From: JBDNFP01 sp041689775
GTDB lineage: Bacteria; Bacteroidota; Bacteroidia; Cytophagales; Spirosomataceae
Direction: 5' to 3'
DNA length: 16,166 bases
Assembly: GCA_041689775.1 (NCBI GenBank)
Contig: JBDNFP010000217.1
Coordinates: 1 to 16,166, forward strand
In this document: in pieces, positions 1 to 7,676 of the stretch
Layout of the letters: each line of letters opens with the position of its first letter
How positions within the stretch are numbered: the first letter of the stretch is position 1
Notes under the pieces: model-generated
What the model was told of the DNA's origin: nothing
Database searches by the model: none
Seen by the model: only the letters and a program-made list of their open reading frames with translations
Translations under genes and position numbers: made by a program

Positions 1-159
1 CGGGCAATTCAACGAACTAAATCAAACGATGCGATTAAGTTTTTTGAAAAAATAAAGAAAGACCTGTTTATAAATCAAAAAATGAATGGTAGTACGTACG
101 AATACATTGACTTGCTGCACTTTGCTGCCCGATGGGCTGAACTTGAAATGAGAAGTTAA
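1..159 (+). CDS. Probable Cas10/Csm1, C-terminal end only
   Basis: The first 52 codons of the window are open and end in TAA at 157-159, 18 bases before csm2. The peptide is helical and basic and ends in an LLHFAARWAELEMR-like helix, which fits the C-terminal helical domain of Cas10/Csm1. Cas10 is the large subunit of the type III-A complex; in the family it carries the Palm domain that makes cyclic oligoadenylate on target RNA binding. Neither the Palm GGDD motif nor the HD domain lies inside the window, so neither activity can be judged. The assignment rests mainly on position directly before csm2-csm3-csm4-csm5, the usual type III-A order, and less on the short peptide itself. Confidence 0.7.
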   Translation, partial: RAIQRTKSNDAIKFFEKIKKDLFINQKMNGSTYEYIDLLHFAARWAELEMRS

Positions 160-177
160 ACCTTAAAAAAAATAAAT

Positions 178-573
178 ATGGTACATAATTTCAGAAAAGA
201 ATGGATAACGGATGGCATTACTGATGCTTGCATCAATTTTACCGAACAGTTTGGTCAACACTTAAATGAGGGGAATTTTACAACATCCCAAATCCGAAAT
301 GTCTTTGGTGAGATCAAACGAATTCAGGTCAGTGGATTTAAAGAACACAAAACAGATTTTCTTTTACTCCGCCCTAAAATGGCTTACGCTGCCAAACGAG
401 CTTCTGATAAGGATAGAAGAGCTACTGGTGCGAGCGACTTTGAAAAAGTCCTAAAAATGGCCCATGAGGCAGTAGCTTCAGGTACTACTAATGACGAAAA
501 ACGCTTCGAAAACTTTTGTGACTTTGTAGAAGCTGTACTTGCTTATCACAAAGCAGCCGGCGGTCGCGACTAA
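178..573 (+). CDS. csm2: Csm2, small subunit of type III-A complex
   Basis: Encodes 131 residues, the normal size for Csm2. Csm2 is an all-helical protein that lines the inner face of the Csm filament and contacts the crRNA-target duplex. Family-typical stretches are visible: TTSQIRNVFGEIKRIQ (about residues 36-51), LLLRPKMAYAAKR (about 62-74) and the C-terminal FCDFVEAVLAYHKAAGG. The ATG at 178 follows an A-rich stretch after the cas10 stop. There is no Shine-Dalgarno sequence, as is usual in Bacteroidota. It is the second gene of the effector operon; csm3 starts 29 bases downstream. Confidence 0.96.
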   Translation: MVHNFRKEWITDGITDACINFTEQFGQHLNEGNFTTSQIRNVFGEIKRIQVSGFKEHKTDFLLLRPKMAYAAKRASDKDRRATGASDFEKVLKMAHEAVASGTTNDEKRFENFCDFVEAVLAYHKAAGGRD

Positions 574-602
574 TCATTTCCCACAATTAATAGACAAGCA
601 AA

Positions 603-1310
603 ATGAAACTTTTAAAAAAAATTATTATCTCAGGTGAAATTGAAACATTAACAGGCTTAATGATTGGTGGCTCAAATACAGCAATGGGCATAGGAGGTCC
701 TGATAAAATGGTTATTCGGAATCCCGTTACTAATCAGCCCTATATTCCGGGAAGTTCGTTAAAAGGGAAAATGAGGTCATTATTGGAGTTGTCGTATGGT
801 TATATCGGAAATAGAAAGATGGGTAAAGTAGAGAATGGGCCAGATGAAGACCCTACTCACGAATCTACCCAACTTTTTGGAACTGCCAGAACTGATGACA
901 AGCAAAGACCATCACGTATTATTTGTAGAGATGGGTTTCTTTTAAATCCCGATGATTTAAAAGGTACCGAACTTCTATTTACAGAAGCAAAAACAGAAGT
1001 GGTGATAGATCGTATCACTTCCCAGGCAATGCCAAGAACATTTGAACGTGTACCAGCAGGTGCAAAATTCTCTTTAAATATTGTTGTTAATATTTTTGAT
1101 GATGATAAATTTAAAGACCAGTTTAAAGATTTGACTTTTAAGTCTTTACAGTTACTTCAAGATGATTACCTGGGAGGATCAGGGTCTCGGGGGAATGGCC
1201 AAGTAAAGTTCACAATCAAAAGTGTGACCGAACGAACCAATAAATTTTACCATGGTGAGGAAGAAGAGAAATCGCTCGATTTGAATACTGTACCTAAGGA
1301 TCTACGCTGA
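603..1310 (+). CDS. csm3: Csm3, backbone Cas7-like RNase subunit
   Basis: Encodes 235 residues. Csm3 is the Cas7-family RAMP protein that forms the backbone of the Csm complex and cuts target RNA at 6-nt intervals. Seen: an N-terminal RRM-like strand with TGLMIGGSN (17-25); Asp34 in GGPDKMVI, at the position of the catalytic Asp of characterised Csm3 proteins (Asp32/33); the PGSSLKGKMR loop (49-58); and the C-terminal Gly-rich loop GGSGSRGNGQV (191-201). All key features are intact, so target RNA cleavage should be functional. The stop overlaps the csm4 start in TGATG (1308-1312), which implies translational coupling. Confidence 0.98.
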   Translation: MKLLKKIIISGEIETLTGLMIGGSNTAMGIGGPDKMVIRNPVTNQPYIPGSSLKGKMRSLLELSYGYIGNRKMGKVENGPDEDPTHESTQLFGTARTDDKQRPSRIICRDGFLLNPDDLKGTELLFTEAKTEVVIDRITSQAMPRTFERVPAGAKFSLNIVVNIFDDDKFKDQFKDLTFKSLQLLQDDYLGGSGSRGNGQVKFTIKSVTERTNKFYHGEEEEKSLDLNTVPKDLR

Positions 1311-2335
1311 TGACAAAAAAATATACCATTTTCAAGCTTCACTTCCATTCTCCACTACATCTCTCCAAAGGGAAAGAAGATGATTACGGTGAATCAGAAC
1401 AGGTATTGCACTCCGATACCCTCAAATCCGCTTTGTTTGTATGCGCCCGCAAATTATTTGGTGGGGATACTATTGGTGATAGCGATGCTTTTTTTAAAAG
1501 TTTCAGGGTGAGTTCTGCTTTCCCCTTTTATAAGAACGAGTTGTTTTTCCCAAAGCCTATGTTGCGTTTGCAGCCCTTCCAAAAAGATGATATTGCGGAA
1601 GAGAAACAGGCTAAAACTCATAAAAAGATAAGCTTTATAGGTCAAACATATTTTGAAGATTTGATAGGACCAAACAAAGCCGAAATTAAAAAAAAGCATC
1701 TTTTTTCAGCAGGAAAGTTCGTAAGTAATCACCCGGATGTACTTAGTCTTGGTGAGGAATCTATCATTACCTCAGATGTTCAACAACGAGTAGCCATATC
1801 TATTGATCATTCGGAAGATCCTCGGCCCTACTACGTAGATCGCCTCTTTTTCAACGAGGAAGCAGGACTTTGGTTTGTATTTGAGGGCGATGGTTCTGCT
1901 TGCGCGCAGGTCGAGAAAGCTTTAAATCTACTAGGAGACGAAGGAGTTGGTACTGATCGGGCCGTTGGGAATGGACATTTTACAAGCTCAAAAGGTACTC
2001 TATCATTGACTATACCCGATGGCGCTGACTACCAACTGGTACTATCCTTGTTTTGTCCCCTTAAATCAGAAGTGAGTGAGAATGTACTCCGATCCAGCTC
2101 TTACGGCCTTATTAAGCGAGGAGGATATCTGGCCAGTCCAGAAAGAAACGAACATTTGACCATCCGTAAAAAATCTGTTCACATGTTTACCGAGGGTTCA
2201 GTGTTTAAATCGTCGCTTCCGCTCGTAGGTAAGGTAGAAAACCTGAAACCAGAGTATACCGGACTTAGTCAGAATGTTTGGCGTGATGGCCTTGCTTTTT
2301 GTATTCCAACAAATAAACCCGTTGAAAGATTATGA
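1310..2335 (+). CDS. csm4: Csm4, Cas5-like crRNA 5'-tag-binding subunit
   Basis: Encodes 341 residues. Csm4 is the Cas5-group RAMP protein that caps the 5' end of the complex, bridges Cas10 to the Csm3 backbone and holds the crRNA 5' tag. Seen: the N-terminal strand KLHFHSPLHLSKG, then a SEQVLHSDTLKSALF segment typical of Csm4 (SDTL, about residues 35-38), and the Gly-rich GVGTDRAVGNG loop (212-222). It overlaps csm3 by one base and csm5 by ATGA (2332-2335). The family role is well established; assignment here is by motif and gene order. Nothing is missing or truncated. Confidence 0.96.
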   Translation: MTKKYTIFKLHFHSPLHLSKGKEDDYGESEQVLHSDTLKSALFVCARKLFGGDTIGDSDAFFKSFRVSSAFPFYKNELFFPKPMLRLQPFQKDDIAEEKQAKTHKKISFIGQTYFEDLIGPNKAEIKKKHLFSAGKFVSNHPDVLSLGEESIITSDVQQRVAISIDHSEDPRPYYVDRLFFNEEAGLWFVFEGDGSACAQVEKALNLLGDEGVGTDRAVGNGHFTSSKGTLSLTIPDGADYQLVLSLFCPLKSEVSENVLRSSSYGLIKRGGYLASPERNEHLTIRKKSVHMFTEGSVFKSSLPLVGKVENLKPEYTGLSQNVWRDGLAFCIPTNKPVERL

Positions 2336-3846
2336 ATTATTTCCACATCAAGATACTTACTCCCCTCCACGTGGGAAGTGGACGTACATTGAGAAGTGAT
2401 ACTGAATTTCTCAAATTCGAGAATGTAGTGTCAGTGATTGATGATCATAAAATATTGGACATTATAGGGGAAGAGAATATTCAGCAATGGGTTGATATCA
2501 TCAATAACGGTAATGATCTGCTTGACTATTTAAAAAAGCGCAGCCCCTCTGGCGTTGTAGAGCCTACACAAACTCATAAACGTCTTTTACCTATTGTAGG
2601 AAATTATTTAAAGCCTAAAAATGGACTTCGTGAGCAGATATTTTCGGGTAATGGTCAGCCGTTACTACCAGGATCATCTTTGAAAGGGGCAGTCCGAACA
2701 GCCGTTATTAATGGATTAATAGAGAAGCAACCCTCGATAGCAAATGGCGTATTACGTACCAAAAAGGAAGGTGAGAAGAGAGGTGCTAAGACGGTAAAGT
2801 ATGGCAAATTTGAGCATCAACTTACAGGGAAAGATCCAAACCATGATAGTTTTCGATTAGTAAGAATTGGTGATGCCCATTTTGATCAAACCGTTTGCTT
2901 ATTGACACAAACCTTGAATCAGACAGGGAATGAATTTGGGATTAAAGAAGATGTAAATCAGCTGGTTGAATGTATACCAGAAGGGGCAGAAGCTTTGTCT
3001 GGTGTTTCCATTCCAGCTGATTTATTGAAGGAAATCAATAAGCGCCCTCAGGTTGCTTATGAAATGAAAGCCAATAATGAGATTAATAGTTGGCCCAAAA
3101 TTATCCGTCACGTAAACCGATTTACTAAAAAACAACTTGAATCTGAATTAAGGAAGTATAATACCGTTTCCTTACCCAATGAAGCGGATGCTTTTCCTGA
3201 AACAATGAAGGTTCTTTTGGAACAAATCTCCAATCTAGGTGAAAACGAATGTATTATTCGAGTTGGCTTTGGTACAGGATATTTGAATATGACCGGAGGT
3301 TGGCCCATTGAGCAATGGAAAAAAACATTGACCCCAGACAAATACCTCACTGAAATGAATGATTTGGGAATCGCTGTCCGTAAAAATTCAAAATATAACT
3401 CTTTTGATTTACCAAAATCTCGTAAAATTATTTCAGGTGGAGTTCCCATGGGCTTTGTGAAGCTTACACTTTGGTCTGCTGAGCAAGCTGAGGCATGGAA
3501 AAGCAAAGCAGCCGAACGTAAGGCAATTGCCGAGGCTGAGCAAGCAAAAGAAGCCGAAGCCGCCCGTCTTAAAGCTGAGCAGGAGGCCGAAACTGCCCGT
3601 GTAGCCGCCGAAGAAGCTAAGAAACCTGTGATGTTCGAAGGAGTAATTTCCAAAAATCTGGAAGTAGATGCCGAAGTGATTGTAAGCGCCCGACCTAATC
3701 GGGTTAAAATATTCGTGAAAGGTTTCGATCAAAAGCAATTTGAAATGAATGATTCCGCTCAGCAACCACTGGGATATGTGTGCAGGGTAGCGTTAGTGGT
3801 AGAGAAAGGTAAGATTCTTCGTGTGAGGCATCTGAGGCCGAAATGA
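2332..3846 (+). CDS. csm5: Csm5 with Ala/Glu coiled-coil and extra C-terminal domain
   Basis: Encodes 504 residues, clearly longer than the roughly 350-400 usual for Csm5. Csm5 is the Cas7-like RAMP protein at the crRNA 3' end of the Csm complex. The core (about 1-383) shows ILTPLHVGSGR (8-18), LPGSSLKGAVR (112-122), RIGDAHF (178-184) and the Gly-rich RVGFGTGYLNMTGG (310-323). An unusual extension follows: a highly charged Ala/Glu/Lys helix (about 384-431), then a short beta-rich domain (about 432-504, GVISKNLEVDAEVIVSAR to the end) that looks OB/S1-like by strand pattern. That fold is inferred by eye. The extension is in frame and keeps csm composition, so it is part of the protein. Its stop overlaps a 19-codon ORF by ATGA. 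Confidence 0.95.
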   Translation: MNYFHIKILTPLHVGSGRTLRSDTEFLKFENVVSVIDDHKILDIIGEENIQQWVDIINNGNDLLDYLKKRSPSGVVEPTQTHKRLLPIVGNYLKPKNGLREQIFSGNGQPLLPGSSLKGAVRTAVINGLIEKQPSIANGVLRTKKEGEKRGAKTVKYGKFEHQLTGKDPNHDSFRLVRIGDAHFDQTVCLLTQTLNQTGNEFGIKEDVNQLVECIPEGAEALSGVSIPADLLKEINKRPQVAYEMKANNEINSWPKIIRHVNRFTKKQLESELRKYNTVSLPNEADAFPETMKVLLEQISNLGENECIIRVGFGTGYLNMTGGWPIEQWKKTLTPDKYLTEMNDLGIAVRKNSKYNSFDLPKSRKIISGGVPMGFVKLTLWSAEQAEAWKSKAAERKAIAEAEQAKEAEAARLKAEQEAETARVAAEEAKKPVMFEGVISKNLEVDAEVIVSARPNRVKIFVKGFDQKQFEMNDSAQQPLGYVCRVALVVEKGKILRVRHLRPK

Positions 3847-3902
3847 CCACCCCCAATGGCACCATTTTCGGCTTTGTAAAAGTCGACTTGTCGCCTATTT
3901 GA
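3843..3902 (+). pseudogene. 19-codon ORF coupled to csm5, likely stub of a lost gene
   Basis: An ATG at 3843 overlaps the csm5 stop by ATGA, the same coupling as csm4-csm5. It runs 19 codons (MTTPNGTIFGFVKVDLSPI) to TGA at 3900-3902. The peptide reads like the first strand of a folded protein rather than random sequence. The next bases are AT-rich and non-coding, and composition then changes into the ATPase gene. I read this as the 5' stub of a former operon gene cut by rearrangement. It could also be chance. The original product cannot be named. Confidence 0.35.
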
Positions 3903-3917
3903 TTTTTTATGATAACT

Positions 3918-3932
3918 TATTGATAATCAATA
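3918..3932. repeat. Short perfect palindrome downstream of csm5
   Basis: TATTGAT-A-ATCAATA forms 7-bp arms around one base. It is immediately followed by TAGGGCAA (3931-3938), which resembles one arm of the operator seen elsewhere in the window but lacks the second arm. No T-run follows, so this is not a standard terminator. It could be a protein-binding site or a weak 3' hairpin of the csm mRNA. Confidence 0.35.
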
Positions 3933-3957
3933 GGGCAATATAAAATATATTAATATG

Positions 3958-4003
3958 GTGATTGCGATAGTCAAATTTATATTAAATTGGTGATCACAAT
4001 CAC
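3958..4003. promoter_or_regulatory. 46-bp imperfect palindrome over the ATPase start
   Basis: Two 22-base arms (3958-3979 and 3982-4003) around TA are complementary at 16 of 22 positions, including GTGATTG-C-GAT paired with ATC-A-CAATCAC at the outer ends. It ends 4 bases before the preferred ATPase ATG at 4008. It would fold into a long hairpin in RNA or serve as a dyad operator in DNA. Either reading suggests control of the ATPase, possibly by its own product. The possible TTG start at 3987 lies inside the palindrome, which argues against that start. Confidence 0.5.
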
Positions 4004-4007
4004 TGAA

Positions 4008-5135
4008 ATGATGATAAACCGCCTGCTTTTTCAACTAATTGATGCCAAACTGTTCAAAGGAAAGACTGTGATCATACTGGGGCCGCGTCAGGTTGGTAAG
4101 ACTACCCTCGTAAGAGCATTGATGGAGCGGTATGAAGTGCCTACCCTCTACCTGAATGCAGATTTGCCCACGGTTCGGGAGAGCCTGAGAGAGGTAGGAG
4201 TGGAGCAGTTGAGAATCTACCTGGGGAATGCCCGGCTGGTGGTGATCTACGAAGCCCAGCGGATTAAAAACATCGGTCTTACGCTCAAAATTATCCACGA
4301 TATGTTGCCTGATATTCAGGTGATTGCAACGGGTTCTTCTGCTTTTGAGCTGGCTAACGAAATCAACGAACCCCTGACCGGACGCAAGTGGGAGTATCGG
4401 CTATTTCCGATCAGTTGGCGGGAGCTGATCAACCATACGCATTTTCTGGAAGCACGAGGGCAGTTGGAAGCCCGCCTTATTTTTGGGATGTATCCGGATG
4501 TATTGACCAATCCGGGCGAAGAGCGGTTGATCTTACAGGAGTTGAGTAGTAGCTATTTGTTTAAAGACCTGCTTTCGTACAAGGGCATCCGTCGGCCGGA
4601 AGTACTCGAAAAACTACTTCGTGCGCTGGCCTTGCAGGTAGGAACTGAGGTGTCCTACAACGAATTATCGAGGCTGGTGGAAATTGATAAAATCACCGTA
4701 GAAAATTACATCCGCTTACTGGAGCAGGCTTTTGTCGTTTTCCGATTGCAACCATTGAGCCGCAACCTCCGCAACGAAATTAATACGAGTCGGAAAATTT
4801 ATTTTTACGACAACGGTATTCGTAATGCCCTGATTGGGAACTTTAACCCACTAGCCCTGCGGGCCGACACGGGCGCGCTTTGGGAGAACTTCCTGGTCAG
4901 TGAGCGCATGAAGGCCAACCACTACAATCAGGCCTACGGGAACACTTACTTCTGGCGCACCCACGCCCAACAGGAGATTGATTATCTCGAAGAGTACGAC
5001 GGGCGCCTCCACGCCTACGAGTTTAAGTGGAATCCCAAAGCCAAGGCCCGGTTTTCCAAAAGCTTTACGAGTGCCTATCCCGATGCCAGTACGGTGGTGA
5101 TTTCTAGGGATAATTTTGAGGAATTTTTGAAATAG
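4008..5135 (+). CDS. AAA-type ATPase with DUF4143-like C-terminal domain
   Basis: Encodes about 375 residues from ATG 4008; ATG 4011 is equally possible, and a TTG at 3987 adds seven residues but lies in a palindrome. The N-terminal half is a P-loop ATPase with Walker A GPRQVGKTT (25-33) and a sensor-like VIATGSSAFEL. The C-terminal half (from about RRPEVLEKLL) is the winged-helix plus DUF4143 region, ending in a restriction-nuclease-like fold with QEIDYLEEYDG and HAYEFKW. The Walker B position reads LVVIYEAQRI, with Tyr81 where the family has Asp, although Glu82 is kept. The family is widespread and mobile, and its function is unclear. GC content is visibly higher than csm5 before it and csm6 after it, suggesting insertion into the effector operon. 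A direct CRISPR role is not supported. Confidence 0.85.
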   Translation: MMINRLLFQLIDAKLFKGKTVIILGPRQVGKTTLVRALMERYEVPTLYLNADLPTVRESLREVGVEQLRIYLGNARLVVIYEAQRIKNIGLTLKIIHDMLPDIQVIATGSSAFELANEINEPLTGRKWEYRLFPISWRELINHTHFLEARGQLEARLIFGMYPDVLTNPGEERLILQELSSSYLFKDLLSYKGIRRPEVLEKLLRALALQVGTEVSYNELSRLVEIDKITVENYIRLLEQAFVVFRLQPLSRNLRNEINTSRKIYFYDNGIRNALIGNFNPLALRADTGALWENFLVSERMKANHYNQAYGNTYFWRTHAQQEIDYLEEYDGRLHAYEFKWNPKAKARFSKSFTSAYPDASTVVISRDNFEEFLK

Positions 5136-5174
5136 AATCATTGTCTAAATTTTAAAACCCATCAATGGACATTT

Positions 5175-6650
5175 ATGAAAAACTACTTAATAATCACGAT
5201 CGGTACCCGCGATGTGCAACTACGGAAGGATTTGCTTGAAACCTTGCCCGGCTGGAATCTGGAACCTCGTAAAAAGGGGACTTTCGAAGTAGTGGCTATA
5301 AGTAAGGGAGGGGTAGAAATTGAAGCGAACTATAACAAAGACTTTCCTGACTACTATACATGCAGTCCAAGATTAGCTGGTCGGTTGATTGCAAACAATA
5401 TTGAACTTTTCAAGGAGGTATTAGATTTTCCCCTCATCAAGCCCGTACTGGATGATTTATGGGCAAAAAGTACTGATATAACCAATGTTCTTCTAATCTA
5501 TACAGATCAGCAGACAGGCTATGAAAAAAAAGCTGTTAAAGCGAACAACTATAATAATGATACACTATATTTCAAAGAAATTATTCAAACTATCTTATCC
5601 AAACATCCACTGTTGACCAAAGTAGATTTTGATGATTATGTAATTTGGGAGCAGGTGGCTAACATAGATTACCAGTATGATCACTTTGCTGAGGCTCACA
5701 AAGATTTGCTACTGGGAAACCCCGAACAGGTAAGACAAATACATCTTCTTCCGCAAGGAGGAATAGATCAGATCAATCAGGCAATAACCTTACAACTTAT
5801 ACAGGCTTTTAAGCATAAGGTTAAATTATTACAGAAGGCAGAAGGCGTCGAAGTACAGGAATTGAAATTTACTTCTAAGTTTTTAAATGATTTAAATAAG
5901 CAAAAGGTTTTGAAGCATTTGGAAGACTATGATTTTGGGATGATTGATAAGAACTTGCACAGTAACAAAGAGGTATTTTACCTAGCTCAATATGCTAATA
6001 AACGTCTAGGTCTAAAAAATAATCAGAACAAAACGCACATTGACTTGTTGCAGAAAGATAATGAATATGAGTATCTTGATTCTGAGTTTACTGATAAAGC
6101 TAAACTAAAAGATCTTTATATATCATCAAAGATATCATTGAAACATCAAGATTTTAATGAGTTTTTATGGAAAGTGTATACACTTAATGAGAACTTGTTT
6201 ACAGTAAAAGTTGAGGAGAAAATAGGCAATACTAGCAAATATTTTGATCCTAATTATGGTAATAATGATGAAAATGAAAATTGGATTAATAAACTTAATA
6301 GTATTGATACTAATCTGGTAAGCACTTTAAGAAAAAATAAAGTAAGATTAAATAATCCAAGTAGAAAGGCTTTTTTTATTTTGCTTCCAATTCTTTTTTC
6401 TAGTGATACTAAATTGGAAATATACAAAAACCTTTCTATGTATCTGGAAGTACTATCCAAAAAGCGTAATGAATTAGCACATCGACTTGGATCAACTGAC
6501 AAAAACCAAATAATCCAGTTGCTTGGAAAAGGATATTCTTTAGAAAAGTTAATCTCCGACCTCGACCAACTTTTTGACCTCCAAACCCCCTACGGAATCT
6601 ACGATCAAATCAAAGCAGATATTGAAACCCTTCTAGACCAACCCTACTGA
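5175..6650 (+). CDS. csm6: CARF-HEPN ribonuclease, Csm6 family
   Basis: Encodes 491 residues. Csm6 proteins are stand-alone RNases activated by the cyclic oligoadenylate that Cas10 makes. N-terminal CARF fold: LIITIGTRDVQL (4-15) is the first strand and ligand loop, and HLLPQGGIDQIN (190-201) fits the conserved Gly-rich CARF loop. C-terminal HEPN: RNELAH (431-436) is the R-x4-H catalytic motif, intact. The middle (about residues 270-410) is strikingly AT-rich with many Asn and Lys. It is the last gene of the effector block, 39 bases after the ATPase. Its stop overlaps the stop of the opposing WYL gene by 7 bases. Which ring size it senses cannot be told from sequence. Confidence 0.9.
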   Translation: MKNYLIITIGTRDVQLRKDLLETLPGWNLEPRKKGTFEVVAISKGGVEIEANYNKDFPDYYTCSPRLAGRLIANNIELFKEVLDFPLIKPVLDDLWAKSTDITNVLLIYTDQQTGYEKKAVKANNYNNDTLYFKEIIQTILSKHPLLTKVDFDDYVIWEQVANIDYQYDHFAEAHKDLLLGNPEQVRQIHLLPQGGIDQINQAITLQLIQAFKHKVKLLQKAEGVEVQELKFTSKFLNDLNKQKVLKHLEDYDFGMIDKNLHSNKEVFYLAQYANKRLGLKNNQNKTHIDLLQKDNEYEYLDSEFTDKAKLKDLYISSKISLKHQDFNEFLWKVYTLNENLFTVKVEEKIGNTSKYFDPNYGNNDENENWINKLNSIDTNLVSTLRKNKVRLNNPSRKAFFILLPILFSSDTKLEIYKNLSMYLEVLSKKRNELAHRLGSTDKNQIIQLLGKGYSLEKLISDLDQLFDLQTPYGIYDQIKADIETLLDQPY

Positions 6651-7609
6651 TACCCCTCCCACATCGCTTTTACACAGTCCGCTACCTCCTTCCGTAGCCC
6701 CGCCGGGGCAAGTACCTCGGCATCGGTACCAAGGCTAAGTAGGGTAGAGGTAAGCTCTTTGTTCAGGATTAAAAAATATTTAAAAACCATGGATTCTTGG
6801 GTTTCCTGATCAAACTGTATCTGCTGTGACTTATGCAGTGGCTTGGTCTTCAGGTAGTAGGCGCGGGGCTTTTTGACGCGGATCAGCACCTCCTGCGGCT
6901 CGGCCCCCGAAGAACGTGTAACGCCGACCATATCGGACAGGTGGGTGGCCACGTTTTTGCGGTCGGGTAAGAATCCAAAATCTGAGTTTTCAATTTTTTG
7001 AATCCGATCTAAAGCCAAGTTGAACAGCTGATTCTGTACGTGTTCCCAGCCAAATAAATACCAGCGGTTGTTGTATTCCTTTAAGACATACGGACTAATG
7101 GTATGTTGGGAAACTACCCCATGGAAATCTTGGTAAGTGATTTTGAGACATCTTTTCTCCCGTAATGCATTGTATAGTTCGGGTAGGTGATCTTTCCCCA
7201 AATACTGATCAACTTGATCAAATTGGATAAGTTCACTATCTACATCACCTACCCGTTGCCTAATTTTTAACTGAAAGCTCTCAAAACCTTTGAGTAATGG
7301 AAGCTGCGCAAGTTGCCCTAGCATGGCGTTCATTTCTTTGGCAAATCGGAGCTCTTCGGGGTTCAGAACATCGAAAAGAGAGTAGTCGTCGGTGTAAAAG
7401 TATTTCCCTCCTTTGTTTGCAAGAGGAGCATTAAAGGAGTTTCGAAGCCGATGAAAATCATACTTCATGGTTCGCTCAGACGGTGCCTGAGGTAAACTTA
7501 ACTCTATTTGGCAAGCAGTACTCAATTCGCTGATAGTCAGTCTTTGATTCATGCTCAAATTGTTGTGAATGACGCGTAGGCGTCCAAACTGATTACGGTC
7601 AAGTGGCAT
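6644..7609 (-). CDS. WYL-domain transcriptional regulator
   Basis: Encodes 321 residues. WYL regulators have an N-terminal DNA-binding helix-turn-helix, a central Sm-fold WYL ligand domain and a C-terminal WCX extension. Several control CRISPR loci; the WYL domain is thought to sense nucleic acid or nucleotide ligands. Seen: an HTH-like region (about 1-65, with the SERTMKYDFHRLR helix at 44-56), NNRWYLFGW with the WYL motif at 183-185, and ALDRIQKI (199-206). A longer reading from 7654 is rejected because it runs through the operator and the -7 box at 7633-7640; ATG 7607-7609 leaves a leader of about 20 bases. It is transcribed away from the membrane-protein/cas1 operon and converges on csm6. 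Probable regulator of the whole accessory half of this locus. Confidence 0.93.
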   Translation of the reverse strand: MPLDRNQFGRLRVIHNNLSMNQRLTISELSTACQIELSLPQAPSERTMKYDFHRLRNSFNAPLANKGGKYFYTDDYSLFDVLNPEELRFAKEMNAMLGQLAQLPLLKGFESFQLKIRQRVGDVDSELIQFDQVDQYLGKDHLPELYNALREKRCLKITYQDFHGVVSQHTISPYVLKEYNNRWYLFGWEHVQNQLFNLALDRIQKIENSDFGFLPDRKNVATHLSDMVGVTRSSGAEPQEVLIRVKKPRAYYLKTKPLHKSQQIQFDQETQESMVFKYFLILNKELTSTLLSLGTDAEVLAPAGLRKEVADCVKAMWEGYQ

Positions 7610-7632
7610 ATCTGTTCGTGTAAGTGAAAAAA

Positions 7633-7640
7633 CAAATATA
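7633..7640 (-). promoter_or_regulatory. -7 box of the WYL gene
   Basis: On the minus strand this reads TATATTTG, a perfect match to the Bacteroidota -7 consensus TAnnTTTG. It lies 7 bases beyond the TTGCCCT arm of the operator and about 24 bases upstream of the WYL ATG. It touches the outer bases of the operator, so a bound repressor would block it directly. Confidence 0.65.
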
Positions 7641-7676
7641 CAGTAATAGGGCAAAAAGATTGCCCTATTACTGTAT
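7638..7676. promoter_or_regulatory. Perfect 17-bp inverted repeat, WYL operator candidate
   Basis: Arms ATACAGTAATAGGGCAA (7638-7654) and TTGCCCTATTACTGTAT (7660-7676) are perfect reverse complements around a 5-base spacer AAAGA. It sits in the divergent promoter between the WYL gene and the membrane-protein gene and would cover the upstream promoter element in both directions. The inner core GGGCAA-N5-TTGCCC recurs at 11002-11020 and 12676-12692. No coding function. Assignment to the WYL protein is inference from position and recurrence. Confidence 0.85.

Noticed and set aside
3108..3653. Long minus-strand open frame opposite csm5
   Set aside because: Its Ala/Ser-rich protein is the mirror of the Ala/Glu/Lys helix codons of csm5; the plus strand carries clear Csm5 motifs.
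3894..3932. Hairpin CCTATT..AATAGG after csm5 as a terminator
   Set aside because: The stem has a bulge and a long loop, and no T-run follows; too weak to call.
3931..3938. TAGGGCAA upstream of the ATPase as a fourth WYL operator
   Set aside because: Only one arm is present; the bases where TTGCCCT should lie are AT-rich and do not match, and no -7 box sits at the fixed spacing.
7610..7654. Longer start of the WYL gene at 7654 (minus strand)
   Set aside because: The added codons run through its own -7 box and part of the operator.
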